From an uncultured Erysipelotrichaceae bacterium (GTDB taxonomy: Bacteria > Bacillota_I > Bacilli_A > RFN20 > CAG-826): a stretch of 64,000 nt of DNA. The stretch lies in assembly GCA_902799855.1 (NCBI GenBank), contig CADCCA010000001.1:1-64000 (forward strand), given 5' to 3'. The position numbers and the translations under genes were made by a program. The notes under the pieces are model-generated. The model was not told where the DNA came from. It searched no databases and was given only the letters and a program-made list of their open reading frames with translations. Shown piece after piece: positions 1 through 8,293 of this stretch; the stretch's first letter is position 1; every line of letters begins with the position of its first letter.

Positions 1-852
1 CACTAACTTATAAACAGGAGTCTTTAAGTAAGGCTCGTCCATGTTAGAGATTTGATTTAAGTGAGCGATATCTTCAGTCGCTTCTTCAACGATGATGTCG
101 ACCACGTCGTCGATGGTGATGATACCAATGATTTTGTTTTCATTGTTCACAACCGCCATTGCATTAAGGTCGTAACGTTTGAACATGTTAGCGACTTCTT
201 CTTGGTCATCGTTAACATTACATGTGACAAAGTCACGGTCCATGACATCACTTAAAACTTCATCGTCTTTAGCAAAGATTAAATCATCCAAGTTAATGGT
301 GCCCATAAGATTACGTTTGGAGTCTCTCACGAAAACTGTATAAACGGTTTCTGCATCTTTACCACGTTGACGAATAATCTTTAAAGCTTCCTTAACAGTT
401 AAGGTATCTTTCATATCAAGATACTCAGTGGTCATTACTGAACCAGCAGTGTTATCTTTGTAGTTTAAAAGGTTATTGACGTCTTTTCTTAAATCAGCAG
501 GGCAGGCTTTGAGCACTCTTGCGACGACATTAGCAGGCATTTCTTCCAATGCATCAACGATATCGTCAGCGAATGAGTTCTCTAATAATTCAATCAATTG
601 CTTATCGGTGAAAGCATTGATGATCATCTCTTGTTGCTCGTTTGTTAATTCTGTGAAGAAATCACTAGTGTATTCACTATTAACTGTTCTAAAGATATAA
701 AGGAAAACAGCAGCGTCATCAACTTCGTCTAATGCTTCCGCAATATCGATGTTTGGCGTTACTTCGAAGATTTCTTTTAATTCCTTAGCGTTGCGATTCT
801 TAACAGCGGTAAGTATGCGATCAGTTAATAATTCTTCAACGATTTCTTCCAT
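1..852 (-). CDS. mgtE: Magnesium transporter MgtE, N-terminal part (runs off window)
   Basis: Partial gene; the window holds the first 284 residues and the transmembrane part lies outside. MgtE is a Mg2+ channel whose cytosolic N domain and CBS pair sense Mg2+ and gate the pore. The N domain is a helical superhelix of acidic repeats (about residues 1-130, including ALEEMPANVVARVL), followed by two CBS modules (about 135-260), recognisable by SVMTTEYLDMKDTLTVKEAL and VVNNENKIIGIITIDDVVD. The ATG at 850-852 is preceded by a GAGGAAA ribosome-binding site. It is transcribed divergently from pduL, leaving about 130 bases of AT-rich promoter space. Identity is confident from the domain order and motifs. 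Confidence 0.93.
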   Translation of the reverse strand, partial: MEEIVEELLTDRILTAVKNRNAKELKEIFEVTPNIDIAEALDEVDDAAVFLYIFRTVNSEYTSDFFTELTNEQQEMIINAFTDKQLIELLENSFADDIVDALEEMPANVVARVLKACPADLRKDVNNLLNYKDNTAGSVMTTEYLDMKDTLTVKEALKIIRQRGKDAETVYTVFVRDSKRNLMGTINLDDLIFAKDDEVLSDVMDRDFVTCNVNDDQEEVANMFKRYDLNAMAVVNNENKIIGIITIDDVVDIIVEEATEDIAHLNQISNMDEPYLKTPVYKLV

Positions 853-981
853 GAAAATTTCCTCGCCTTAATTTTGCACACAAATATCATTATTGCAACA
901 AAAAATAAATTTAATTTCATTTTTAATGAATAATAATAAGAACTTTGATAGAATACTATTCGCAAGAAAGAAGGCAATTTC

Positions 982-1440
982 ATGAAAGAAATTTTAGTAG
1001 AAACAAGTGCTCGTCACATTCACGTGACTGAAGAACAATTCAAAATATTATTTGGCGCTGATGCTAAGTTAGAAGTTAGAGCGCCATTATCCCAACCAGG
1101 TCAATTCGTTTCCTTTTCCCGTTTAGACATCGTTGGTCCAAAGAAGACAATCGGCACCCCAGGTATTAAATTAGTTGGTCCTGCTGGTGAACTCGAATTA
1201 GCTGAAGGCTGCATCGTTGCCAAACGTCATATTCATATGACTCCAGCGGATGCTGCTGAATTCGGCGTTGAAAATGGTCAAATCGTTAAATTAGAAGTTA
1301 ACTGCCCAGGTAGAAGCTTAGTCTTCGGTGATGTAGTCGTTCGTGTTAGAGATGACTTCGCTTTAGCCGCTCACATCGATACTGATGAAAGCAATGCAGC
1401 AGGCTGCGCTGGTACAGTTTACGGTAAATTAATTAAGTAA
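982..1440 (+). CDS. pduL: PduL-type phosphotransacylase with an internal deletion
   Basis: PduL proteins move acyl groups between CoA and phosphate (propanoyl- or acetyl-phosphate formation). Family hallmarks are visible: the first histidine pair RHIHVT (His12, His14), LSQPGQF, a second RHIHMTPADA motif, and the C-terminal HIDTDESNAAG. The protein is 152 residues, against roughly 200-210 for the family. The missing block of about 40 residues lies between DIVGPKKTI and GTPGIKLVGP, where relatives carry a GPxRxxTQVE segment. From memory of the solved PduL structure, that segment supplies a phosphate-binding Arg and a zinc-binding Glu, so activity is doubtful. SD is AGAAGG before the ATG. A TSCPD gene follows after 2 bases, probably in one operon. 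Confidence 0.85.
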   Translation: MKEILVETSARHIHVTEEQFKILFGADAKLEVRAPLSQPGQFVSFSRLDIVGPKKTIGTPGIKLVGPAGELELAEGCIVAKRHIHMTPADAAEFGVENGQIVKLEVNCPGRSLVFGDVVVRVRDDFALAAHIDTDESNAAGCAGTVYGKLIK

Positions 1441-1442
1441 TT

Positions 1443-1697
1443 ATGGAAAAAATCACATTCAAACCAAATGGTGTCTGTTCGAGAGAAATGATTATTGAAC
1501 ACGAGAATGGTGTAGTTATGCACGCGACCATCGTAGGTGGATGCATGGGTAACACACAAGGCTTGTGTCGTTTAATCGAGGGCATGAAGATTGAAGATGT
1601 GATTAATAAATTAAAAGGTATAAAGTGCCGTGGTTCAAGAACAGGGGAAACATCTTGCCCAGATCAATTAGCCCTTGGCCTTGAAGCAAATAGATAA
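1443..1697 (+). CDS. TSCPD domain protein (four-Cys type)
   Basis: Protein of 84 residues that ends in the signature giving the family its name, TSCPD (residues 70-74). Cysteines at 12, 34, 42, 62 and 72 suit metal binding. In other proteins this domain is a C-terminal tail of vitamin-B12-dependent ribonucleotide reductases; the stand-alone form has no settled function. The start is 2 bases after the pduL stop, so the two are very likely cotranscribed and perhaps translationally coupled; no strong Shine-Dalgarno is needed for such a junction. Family assignment is confident, function unknown. Confidence 0.8.
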   Translation: MEKITFKPNGVCSREMIIEHENGVVMHATIVGGCMGNTQGLCRLIEGMKIEDVINKLKGIKCRGSRTGETSCPDQLALGLEANR

Positions 1698-1747
1698 TTA
1701 TTTATCGTTTCATTTGCTATTTTGTATAAATAGCCTATAATAATCGT

Positions 1748-1852
1748 GCTTATCAAGAATCGCGTAACAGAAGATGAAATAACGCGATAGCAACTCTCCC
1801 GTCGAGTAAGTGCTCTCTTCTAGCAAGGTTCCCACAACCTTGAGCGATAAGT
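1748..1852 (+). ncRNA. SAM-I-type riboswitch (divergent S-box) upstream of metK
   Basis: Closing stem P1 is GCTTATC (1748-1754) paired with GATAAG (1846-1851), followed by the S-box-like AAGA. P2 is ATCGCG/CGCGAT around an internal GATGAA, then AGCAAC (the S-box GCAACC position). P3 is a short ACTCTC/GAGtaAGT helix followed by AGTGCTCTCTTC, which matches the SAM-I GGTGCTAAnTCC joining strand. P4 is CAAGGTT/AACCTTG. The P2 pseudoknot strand is shorter and less G/C-rich than the S-box consensus, so it is a variant. It sits directly before an intrinsic terminator and metK, as expected for SAM-feedback control by premature termination. Confidence 0.78.
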
Positions 1853-1869
1853 TGAAGGAAAAAAAGAAT

Positions 1870-1902
1870 GCCCTTCCATGAATGTGGGAGGGCTTTATTT
1901 AT
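1870..1902 (+). terminator. Riboswitch expression-platform terminator before metK
   Basis: GCCCTTCC (1870-1877) pairs with GGGAGGGC (1886-1893) across an 8-base loop, followed by a TTTATTTAT tract. It lies 18 bases after the SAM aptamer and just before the metK ribosome-binding site, which fits termination when SAM is bound. An ATG inside the loop (1868-1880 region) gives a false upstream start for metK. Confidence 0.8.
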
Positions 1903-1915
1903 ACGGAGATATGTT

Positions 1916-3189
1916 ATGGAAAAAGAAAAGATCTTATTTACTTCAGAATCAGTGAGTGAAGGACACCCTGATAAAGTGTGCGATCAAATCGCAGACGCTA
2001 TTTTAGATGCTTGTTTAAAAGAGGATAAAAACGCAAGAGTGGCTTGTGAAGTTTTTGCCAGTAACAATTTTGTCTTAATTGGTGGAGAAATCACATGCAA
2101 AGTCCAACCAAATTACGTCCAAATCGTCAAGGATGTCTTAAAAGATATTGGTTACGATAGACCAGAACTCGGTACCGACTATCACGATGTTGAAGTGATG
2201 GTGAAGGTTAAAGAACAATCACACGATATTTCCATCGGTGTCAGCCAAAAAAGACCAGAAGATATCGGTGCGGGTGACCAAGGTATTATGTTTGGTTATG
2301 CCTCAAATGAAACCGAAGGATATATGCCTTTAGCGATTTCTATCGCTCATAAATTAGTGAGAGAAGCAACCGCTCAAAGAAAAGCGGGTATGAAGCAACC
2401 GCTCAAAGAAAGGCTGGTGTCTTCAAACACGCTCGTCCTGATATGAAGTCACAAGTGACTATCGATTATACTGACCCAGACAATATTCGTATTGATACCA
2501 TCCTCATGTCTATCCAACACGATGACAATATTGATTTAAATGAGTTTAAGAACTATGTTGTGGAAAACATCATGAAGAAAGTTGCTAAATCATTTGGCTT
2601 AAATACTGACTTTAAAGTTTACTTTAACCCAACTGGTAAATTCGTCATTGGTGGTCCTACAGGTGACACAGGCGTGACCGGACGTAAGATTATTGTTGAT
2701 ACATATGGTGGCACATGTGAGCACGGTGGTGGCGCTTTCTCTGGTAAAGACCCAACCAAAGTTGATAGATCCGCTGCATACATGGCTAGATACATCGCTA
2801 AAAACTTATGCGCTGCGGGTGTCGCTAAACGCTTAAGAGTGCAACTTAGCTATGCTATCGGTGTCAACCAACCATTATCCATTAACGTGAGAACATATAA
2901 AACATCCAGCTACAGCGATGATAAAATCCTCTCCATTGTGAGAGAAGTCTTTGACTGCCGTCCTGGTATGATTATTAAAAACTTCAATTTAACTGAACCA
3001 AGTTTCAAATATCATGAATTAACAAACTATGGCCATTTCGGTAGACCTGACCTCGATTTACCATGGGAAAAGCTCGATAAAGTTGAACAAATCAAACTAA
3101 GACTTTTATACATAAAGCCGAAATGTAATGGTATAATTAAGTTGATAGAACTTCTGTTTCATAATTTGGAAGGAGGTTACAACATATGA
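1916..3189 (+). pseudogene. metK: S-adenosylmethionine synthetase, frameshifted by a 29-bp duplication
   Basis: MetK makes SAM from methionine and ATP. Translation from ATG 1916 (CGGAG site 7 bases upstream) gives the family N-terminus FTSESVSEGHPDKVCDQIAD, then GAGDQGIMFGYA. After HKLVREATAQRKAG the frame breaks at a near-identical tandem copy of 29 bp (2363-2391 and 2392-2420, first 20 bases identical). Removing one copy restores the frame into HARPDMKSQVTIDY, and the rest (2443 onward) is intact, with GGGAFSGKDPTKVDRSAAY and GHFGRPDLDLPWEK. The expected stop after VEQIK is also missing: the frame runs 24 residues further through a TATAAT box and the hpf ribosome-binding site and ends in an ATGA overlap with hpf. 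Either a real double lesion or an assembly/sequence error in an essential gene. Confidence 0.85.
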
Positions 3190-3740
3190 AATACCAAATT
3201 ATCGGCAAAAACATCCAGGTTACAGACGGCATTGCTTCGGCGATTGAGAAAAAGTTGTCTAAAATGGATAAATTTTTTCTTATTAACGATGATGTCGAGT
3301 GCCGCGCTGTCGTCAGTGTGCATGGCGAAACCCAAAGGGTAGAAATCACAATTTTCTTACCTCAAATGCCTTTACGTGCTGAAGTCGAAGATCAAGACTT
3401 ATATGCTGCTATCGACTTAGCAATCGACAAACTCGTCGGTCAAATGCGTAAAGTTAAAACCAGAATGGATCGTTCTCGTGGCCGCGCATCGTTTATTGAC
3501 GCAGTCCAATTCCAAGAATCTCTTGAACAAGCAGCAGACGACAAAGAAGAAGATGTCGTCGTTAGAGCTAAATCATATTATTTAACACCAATGAAAATTG
3601 ATGAAGCCATTCTTAGAATGGAAGCATTAGGACATGATTTCTTCGTCTATCTTGATGAAGAAGATGACCGTATCAGTGTCGTTTATATCCGTCGTGATGG
3701 TGGATATGGTGTCATCCAAGCGGAAAATCCTATCGCCTAA
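3186..3740 (+). CDS. hpf: Ribosome hibernation-promoting factor, long form
   Basis: Long HPF binds the 30S subunit through its N-terminal RaiA-like domain and makes 100S ribosome dimers through its C-terminal domain in stationary phase. At 184 residues it has both parts: an N-terminal beta-alpha-beta-beta-beta-alpha domain (residues 1-105, starting MKYQIIGKNIQVTDGI) and the dimerisation domain (about 128-184) with SYYLTPMKIDEAILRMEALGHDFFVY and VVYIRRDGGYGVIQ. Very strong ribosome-binding site GGAAGGAGG at 3168-3176. A TATAAT at 3132-3137 probably gives its own promoter, placed within the abnormal metK readthrough. A good terminator follows. Confidence 0.95.
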   Translation: MKYQIIGKNIQVTDGIASAIEKKLSKMDKFFLINDDVECRAVVSVHGETQRVEITIFLPQMPLRAEVEDQDLYAAIDLAIDKLVGQMRKVKTRMDRSRGRASFIDAVQFQESLEQAADDKEEDVVVRAKSYYLTPMKIDEAILRMEALGHDFFVYLDEEDDRISVVYIRRDGGYGVIQAENPIA

Positions 3741-3759
3741 TCTAACAAAATTACAAAAG

Positions 3760-3783
3760 AAGCGGGTTTACCCGCTTTTTTTA
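3760..3783 (+). terminator. Intrinsic terminator after hpf
   Basis: AAGCGGG (3760-3766) pairs with CCCGCTT (3771-3777) over a TTTA loop and continues into TTTTTATTTAT. Confidence 0.9.
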
Positions 3784-3809
3784 TTTATCTCACGCATAAT
3801 AAAAAACAT

Positions 3810-3837
3810 GTGACATTCGTTTCCACGCGTGTATAAT
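3810..3837 (+). promoter_or_regulatory. Promoter with start site next to the ATG
   Basis: GTGACA (3810-3815), 16-base spacer, TATAAT (3832-3837). A start site 7 bases further is at about 3844, two bases before ATG 3846, so the transcript would be essentially leaderless. Confidence 0.7.
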
Positions 3838-3845
3838 ATAGGGGC

Positions 3846-4697
3846 ATGGCAAAATTACTAGCTATTGATTTAGACGGAACATTATTTTATCCAAAAAACA
3901 TTAAACGCTGCATTCCTCGCAAGAATGTGAAGTTTTTACGTAGATGGATTGATGCCGGTAATAAATTAGTTTTAGTCACATCTCGTTCTACACAATTCAC
4001 CGATCGTTTGAAAGGTGAAATCAAAAGACCAGTGGACTTTATTACTTGCTGTTCTAGTCAAATTATTGCGAACGATAAACTCATCTACGATAAGGCAATG
4101 CCAAATCGAGAAATTAAAGAAATTGTCGAAACAATTGAAAAAGCGTACGAACCAATCGCTTTATTAATGACAACTGACAATCATCCATGTATTATTAAAA
4201 CTAGTCGTAAAGTCTCGTTCATCTTTAGATGGTTTTACAAAATCTGGTGGTGGTTCCAATTCGCATATCGCGAACCATTCGTCGCCGATGATGAATTATT
4301 CATTAAAGAGTTAGAAACAGCGAGAATCTTTAAGATTATGATCTTTATCGGTCTTAAGAAGAAAAAAGCGCAAATTGCGAAAGAACTCAATAAGGAATTC
4401 CGTCAAAAATTCCCAGAAATTGAATCTTCTTGGACTGTACAAGTCAATGAGTTAACCCCTGAGGGTTGCAATAAAGGAAATGGTGTTGAAAGATACTGCC
4501 AATTAACTGGCATCAAACCAGAAGATGTCTATGTTGTTGGTGATTCCGGTAATGATATCACTATGTTTAGTAAGTATTACGAACATAGTTATTGCATGAA
4601 GCGTGGCCATCCAAGTGCGAGGAAATACGCTAAGCATATTATTTCCAGGGTCTACAAATTAGAAAATCTTATTTTGGAAGGAGAAAATCATGAATAA
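3846..4697 (+). CDS. Cof-type HAD-superfamily hydrolase
   Basis: Protein of 283 residues of the Cof (class IIB) sugar-phosphate/nucleotide phosphatase group. Motif I is DLDGTLFY with the nucleophile Asp8 and acid Asp10; motif II is VTSRS; motif IV is GDSGNDITMF near residue 231. A cap domain fills the middle, with a Trp/Phe-rich stretch (FIFRWFYKIWWWFQFAY, about 125-145) that is unusual for a soluble enzyme and may touch membrane. The start follows a TATAAT by 8 bases with no proper Shine-Dalgarno spacing. The next gene overlaps its end by 8 bases, so three genes (3846-5924) form an operon. Substrate unknown. Confidence 0.85.
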   Translation: MAKLLAIDLDGTLFYPKNIKRCIPRKNVKFLRRWIDAGNKLVLVTSRSTQFTDRLKGEIKRPVDFITCCSSQIIANDKLIYDKAMPNREIKEIVETIEKAYEPIALLMTTDNHPCIIKTSRKVSFIFRWFYKIWWWFQFAYREPFVADDELFIKELETARIFKIMIFIGLKKKKAQIAKELNKEFRQKFPEIESSWTVQVNELTPEGCNKGNGVERYCQLTGIKPEDVYVVGDSGNDITMFSKYYEHSYCMKRGHPSARKYAKHIISRVYKLENLILEGENHE

Positions 4698-5535
4698 CTT
4701 TAGTTTATACACCTTTAGACTTTATCACTACTTGCTCACAATCCGTGACACCCTTGAATACTCCATCAAGAGAGACCATTCAATCGAAGTCTACAACAAC
4801 CGTAAGAAAATTCTTGAAGACAATTTAAACGAAGGTACACCTTTCGGTGATTTCTTAAAGAACAATGGTGAAGCTGGTGATAAAATCAGAGAAAAGATTA
4901 ACCAATTCTTAACTGAATTATATTCAGAAGAAAGTACAATTTTAATGCCATCCGGCGACCAAGTCCGTGTTGATACCGCGCAACTCGTCACATTATTCGA
5001 TATGACAGTCGGTTTAACCGAAACAATGCGTGACATCGTGTTCCAATATGTGAGCTATGGTATTAAGAACAATGAAATTGACCAATTACTCATCAAGTTA
5101 GTGGATCAAGACGAAAGAATGTATCGTATTGTCTTATCAATGCTTGCGATGAGAGTATTTGAAGAATCATTCGCTGAATTCCAAAAAGTCATGAATGAAA
5201 GCCAAGGTAAACCAACACCACAAAGTAACTTCATTGTTCAAAATGAACTTGCTAAGTTAACTGGTTTCTTACGCTTCTCACGTCAACACGTTCACTGCAC
5301 TGATAACGAAACACTCGATTTATTAGATGAAACATTACGTGTTCTCGAAATGACCGAAGGTAGAAGACAACGTCCAGACAACAAAGGTTTCAAAGAAATC
5401 TTTGAGGACTTAAACAAAAAACTCAATGAAGCGACTGCTAAAGATGAAGCTGCTTGGAAAGCCACATATCAAGAAGTCGTTAACGAAGTTACTAAAGCTT
5501 CCCAACAACAAAAACCAGCGGAATCCGCTAACTAA
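4690..5535 (+). CDS. Unknown soluble helical protein
   Basis: 281 residues, no family recognised. The sequence is acidic, almost entirely helix-forming, with no signal peptide or membrane segment, and ends in an Ala/Gln/Lys tail (ATYQEVVNEVTKASQQQKPAESAN). It begins 8 bases inside the HAD gene with a GGAAGGAG site, so translation is likely coupled to it, and a small two-helix membrane protein follows 14 bases later. The trio could act together at the membrane, but the sequence does not say how. It could be a lineage-specific scaffold protein. Confidence 0.75.
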   Translation: MNNFSLYTFRLYHYLLTIRDTLEYSIKRDHSIEVYNNRKKILEDNLNEGTPFGDFLKNNGEAGDKIREKINQFLTELYSEESTILMPSGDQVRVDTAQLVTLFDMTVGLTETMRDIVFQYVSYGIKNNEIDQLLIKLVDQDERMYRIVLSMLAMRVFEESFAEFQKVMNESQGKPTPQSNFIVQNELAKLTGFLRFSRQHVHCTDNETLDLLDETLRVLEMTEGRRQRPDNKGFKEIFEDLNKKLNEATAKDEAAWKATYQEVVNEVTKASQQQKPAESAN

Positions 5536-5549
5536 AGGAGATTTAATTT

Positions 5550-5924
5550 ATGGCTAAAAAGAATAAATTACCAGTATCAATCTTTGAACTCGTCTGGTAT
5601 CCCATCTGTGCATTAGTGATCTTATGGGGTTTAACATATGTTGTTCTCGGTTTAGTCACTAAATACAACAACATTACTGCCTTAATCGATTTTGATGCTA
5701 ACTTCAAAAAGACATTTGGTTTAAACCTCTACTTCTGGGGCTTAATCATTGTCGCTATCGGTGCTGTTGCAGGTGTCGTAGTCATGCTCTTCTATGCGAA
5801 GACATTCGACCGCGCTAGTGAAAGAGAACAACGTAGAAGTGCCCGTCTTAATGCTTTAAAGAAAGATGAAAAAGTTGTTGACGAACAACAACCAGAAGTC
5901 GTTGAAGCAAAACCAGCGGAATAA
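5550..5924 (+). CDS. Small two-helix membrane protein
   Basis: 124 residues with two predicted membrane helices (about 14-36 and 58-82) and a charged cytosolic tail (FDRASEREQRRSARLNALKKDE) ending Glu/Pro/Ala-rich. No family recognised. AAAGGAG site before the ATG; third gene of the 3846-5924 operon, followed by a terminator. The tail is long enough to contact the preceding helical protein, which is an inference from gene order only. Confidence 0.75.
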   Translation: MAKKNKLPVSIFELVWYPICALVILWGLTYVVLGLVTKYNNITALIDFDANFKKTFGLNLYFWGLIIVAIGAVAGVVVMLFYAKTFDRASEREQRRSARLNALKKDEKVVDEQQPEVVEAKPAE

Positions 5925-5948
5925 ACCTTCCAAAACAATTCAAATATT

Positions 5949-5975
5949 AGAGCCGAAAGGCTCTTTTATTTTTTA
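5949..5975. terminator. Terminator between convergent genes
   Basis: AGAGCC (5949-5954), GAAA loop, GGCTCT (5959-5964), then TTTATTTTTT. Ends the HAD operon; the opposite-strand gene stops at 5966, inside its U-tract. Confidence 0.85.
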
Positions 5976-6886
5976 TGGATATTCTTCAAATAGCTTTCTA
6001 AATAAATATCATATTGGATATCTAACGCTAATTCTTCAGCGTGATATCTTTCAGACAATAACTTAACAATATCAACAGGGACGTAGATATCATCACCTTC
6101 ATGATAGAATTTTGATTCGACTTCCGCGAGGTGAGCAATTGCGTCACCAATTCTATCGAATTTATAATCATTAGATTCCTTATAGTACTTTTCAATACCT
6201 CTAGTCACATGCTTATTAGTGAGATTATGTAAAAGTCTTAATAATAATGAAAGCAGATACGCGGCGGCCATGATTGAAATGAAGGCAACTGGCCAAGGCA
6301 TATAATCCGCTAAATGATAATGATCTCTCCAAATATGTGTGACAAATGCCAAGATAAAATACATTAAGGAATAAATAAAGGTTGGGATAATCGCGATGAA
6401 TGAGTGGCTAAATCTAATTCGACCATCAGAAACCGCAATAGTGAATAACATAAAGACAAAGATCGGATTAAGCGTATGCATAAAGACGTTAGAGTTACCA
6501 AACATTGCATAGGCGAAACCAGTTGTAGGACCGATTAAAGCAAGCGCAATAGTCATGGTTAATAATGAGCCAACAGAACCGATATACATGACTTCCACAA
6601 TCCATTTAGGAAGCTTATATTTATTTTTTCTTAATCCATCAATTTGGAAAGGTATACAAATAGCTGCGGCTAAAGCAGCGATGATATTAGAAATAGTGGT
6701 GAACATTCTTAATGTTCCTAGACCCGCTTCAGGTGTACTTTCATTAAAGAAATTAATGATATTAAGCACTAAAGCGATAATGGTTAACATCACCACAATT
6801 GAACATATAATTAAACCAACAATGCAGCGCATTTTGTTAATTGTTCTAGCGTTGGTGATAGCGACTTTTCTATGTTCTTTCATCAT
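5966..6886 (-). CDS. Multi-pass membrane protein, possibly Pr6Pr-like
   Basis: 306 residues with six or so membrane helices in the first 220 residues and a soluble C-terminal tail of about 85 residues. TLRMFTTISNI followed later by MHTLNPIFVFMLFTIA and an HIW-containing loop recall the Pr6Pr/AIG1-like membrane family, but the match is weak. Two Met codons open the frame (MMKEH); either could be the start. It lies convergent to the HAD operon and divergent from the glycosyltransferase at 6971. Function unknown. Confidence 0.6.
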   Translation of the reverse strand: MMKEHRKVAITNARTINKMRCIVGLIICSIVVMLTIIALVLNIINFFNESTPEAGLGTLRMFTTISNIIAALAAAICIPFQIDGLRKNKYKLPKWIVEVMYIGSVGSLLTMTIALALIGPTTGFAYAMFGNSNVFMHTLNPIFVFMLFTIAVSDGRIRFSHSFIAIIPTFIYSLMYFILAFVTHIWRDHYHLADYMPWPVAFISIMAAAYLLSLLLRLLHNLTNKHVTRGIEKYYKESNDYKFDRIGDAIAHLAEVESKFYHEGDDIYVPVDIVKLLSERYHAEELALDIQYDIYLESYLKNIHKK

Positions 6887-6970
6887 TCATAGTTTAACAT
6901 ACTTTTAATCTGCTTATACAAATATTCAACTTTTAACCCATTGGACGAAAGTTGTACAATAAAAGTATGT

Positions 6971-8272
6971 ATGAATTACGTTAATATCATTAATCTTGTT
7001 TTTCTTATTATCGGAGTAGCATTCAGTATCTATTTATTCCATTTTATCTTTTTTGCCATTAGTGGCACCTTTCATAAGAAACACTATCCAAAAGTGGAAG
7101 AAAAATGTCGATACGGTATTATCATCTCCGCGAAAGATGAAGAAAACGTTATCGCAAGAGTGATTAATAGCATTAGAAGCGCAGACTATCCTCAAGATAA
7201 ATTAGATATCTATGTCATTGCTCATAATTGCTCAGATAGAACTGGAGAAATCGCTAAATCATTAGGGGCATTTGTCATCGTTGATAATAACAAAGAAGAA
7301 AACACATTAGGTCAAGCTTATAAATATGCTTTTAGCCATATAGATAACATTCCATCTTATGATGGATTCATTTTCTTTAACGCGGATAATACTGTCGCTA
7401 AAGACTATTTTGATAAGCTTAATGACGCTTTTGTTTTTTACAACAAAAAGGACGCTATTTCATCATTCCGTAGTTCGTCAAACGCTAATGATGGTGTATT
7501 ACCTTCTTTGTATGGTTATTATTTTGGTACATCCTGTATGTTGACCTTTTCTGGTAGAAACAATCTTAACGTGTCTGGAAGAGTGACCGGATGTGGCTTT
7601 GTAATCCCTTCCGAACAATTAGAGAATGGCTGGGAATTTACCAGCATTACCGAAGATATCGAATATAGTGCAAACGCTGTTTTAAAAGGGAAGAAAATCC
7701 GTTTTTGCTATGACGCAACATTTTATGATGAACAGCCAAAGAATTTCAAAACCATGTGGAATCAACGCTTACGTTGGAGTAAGGGCCAGCATATCATTAG
7801 CAAACGCTGTTTCCCTAAATTATTCGTGGCTTTGTTTTCTAGAAAGAATAAAAATAAGGTTTCGCTATTTGTGAGCCTAACTTTCCATTCTTATATTACG
7901 ATAGTGATATCGTTTTTAACGGTCCTACAAGTAGTGGCCCTTTTATTCTCCCCATTATTTAACATTTCTTTATATGATGCATTTTTATATTGGAACACTA
8001 ATGAAAGCTGGTTCCATAATATGTTCTTTTCTTTAAACACTGGCTATTTATTCTCATTTATTAAAGGAGTAGTGTTCTTCATTATTTCTAGTTATATAAC
8101 TGCCTTATTAGTGAGTATATCCGCTAACGCAAAATTTAAGGACTATCGTTTAAGCAAAAAGATATTAGGATTTATTTTCTTCCCATTGTTCCTTGCACTA
8201 CAATTTCCAATCGATATAGTTACTTTATTTAAGAAGCAAGTGAAGTGGAAAAAGATCCCACACGGGAAATAA
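6971..8272 (+). CDS. Membrane-bound family 2 glycosyltransferase
   Basis: About 433 residues with an N-terminal membrane helix (4-32), a GT-A catalytic domain (about 45-280) and four C-terminal helices (about 290-425), the layout of processive enzymes that polymerise or export polysaccharide. Motifs: IISAKDEENVIARVI, FFNADN (Asn in place of the usual first Asp of DxD-type DADN), TEDIEYS, and QRLRWSKGQ, the QxxRW product-guiding motif. A TTG at 6941 also opens this frame, but ATG 6971 fits better: TACAAT (6955-6960) lies 10 bases before it and no Shine-Dalgarno is present. Sugar and product unknown. Confidence 0.85.
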   Translation: MNYVNIINLVFLIIGVAFSIYLFHFIFFAISGTFHKKHYPKVEEKCRYGIIISAKDEENVIARVINSIRSADYPQDKLDIYVIAHNCSDRTGEIAKSLGAFVIVDNNKEENTLGQAYKYAFSHIDNIPSYDGFIFFNADNTVAKDYFDKLNDAFVFYNKKDAISSFRSSSNANDGVLPSLYGYYFGTSCMLTFSGRNNLNVSGRVTGCGFVIPSEQLENGWEFTSITEDIEYSANAVLKGKKIRFCYDATFYDEQPKNFKTMWNQRLRWSKGQHIISKRCFPKLFVALFSRKNKNKVSLFVSLTFHSYITIVISFLTVLQVVALLFSPLFNISLYDAFLYWNTNESWFHNMFFSLNTGYLFSFIKGVVFFIISSYITALLVSISANAKFKDYRLSKKILGFIFFPLFLALQFPIDIVTLFKKQVKWKKIPHGK

Positions 8273-8275
8273 AAA

Positions 8276-8293
8276 ACACGTCAATTGACGTGT
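8276..8293 (+). terminator. Perfect palindrome ending the glycosyltransferase unit
   Basis: ACACGTCAATTGACGTGT is a perfect 18-base palindrome 3 bases after the stop codon, with A-run before it and only a weak T-rich stretch after it. Terminator is the likely role; it also marks the last core sequence before the mobile element. Confidence 0.55.

Noticed and set aside
1868..1915. Upstream ATG for metK adding 16 residues (MPFHECG...)
   Set aside because: It lies within the riboswitch terminator stem and adds residues no MetK has; ATG 1916 has a ribosome-binding site.
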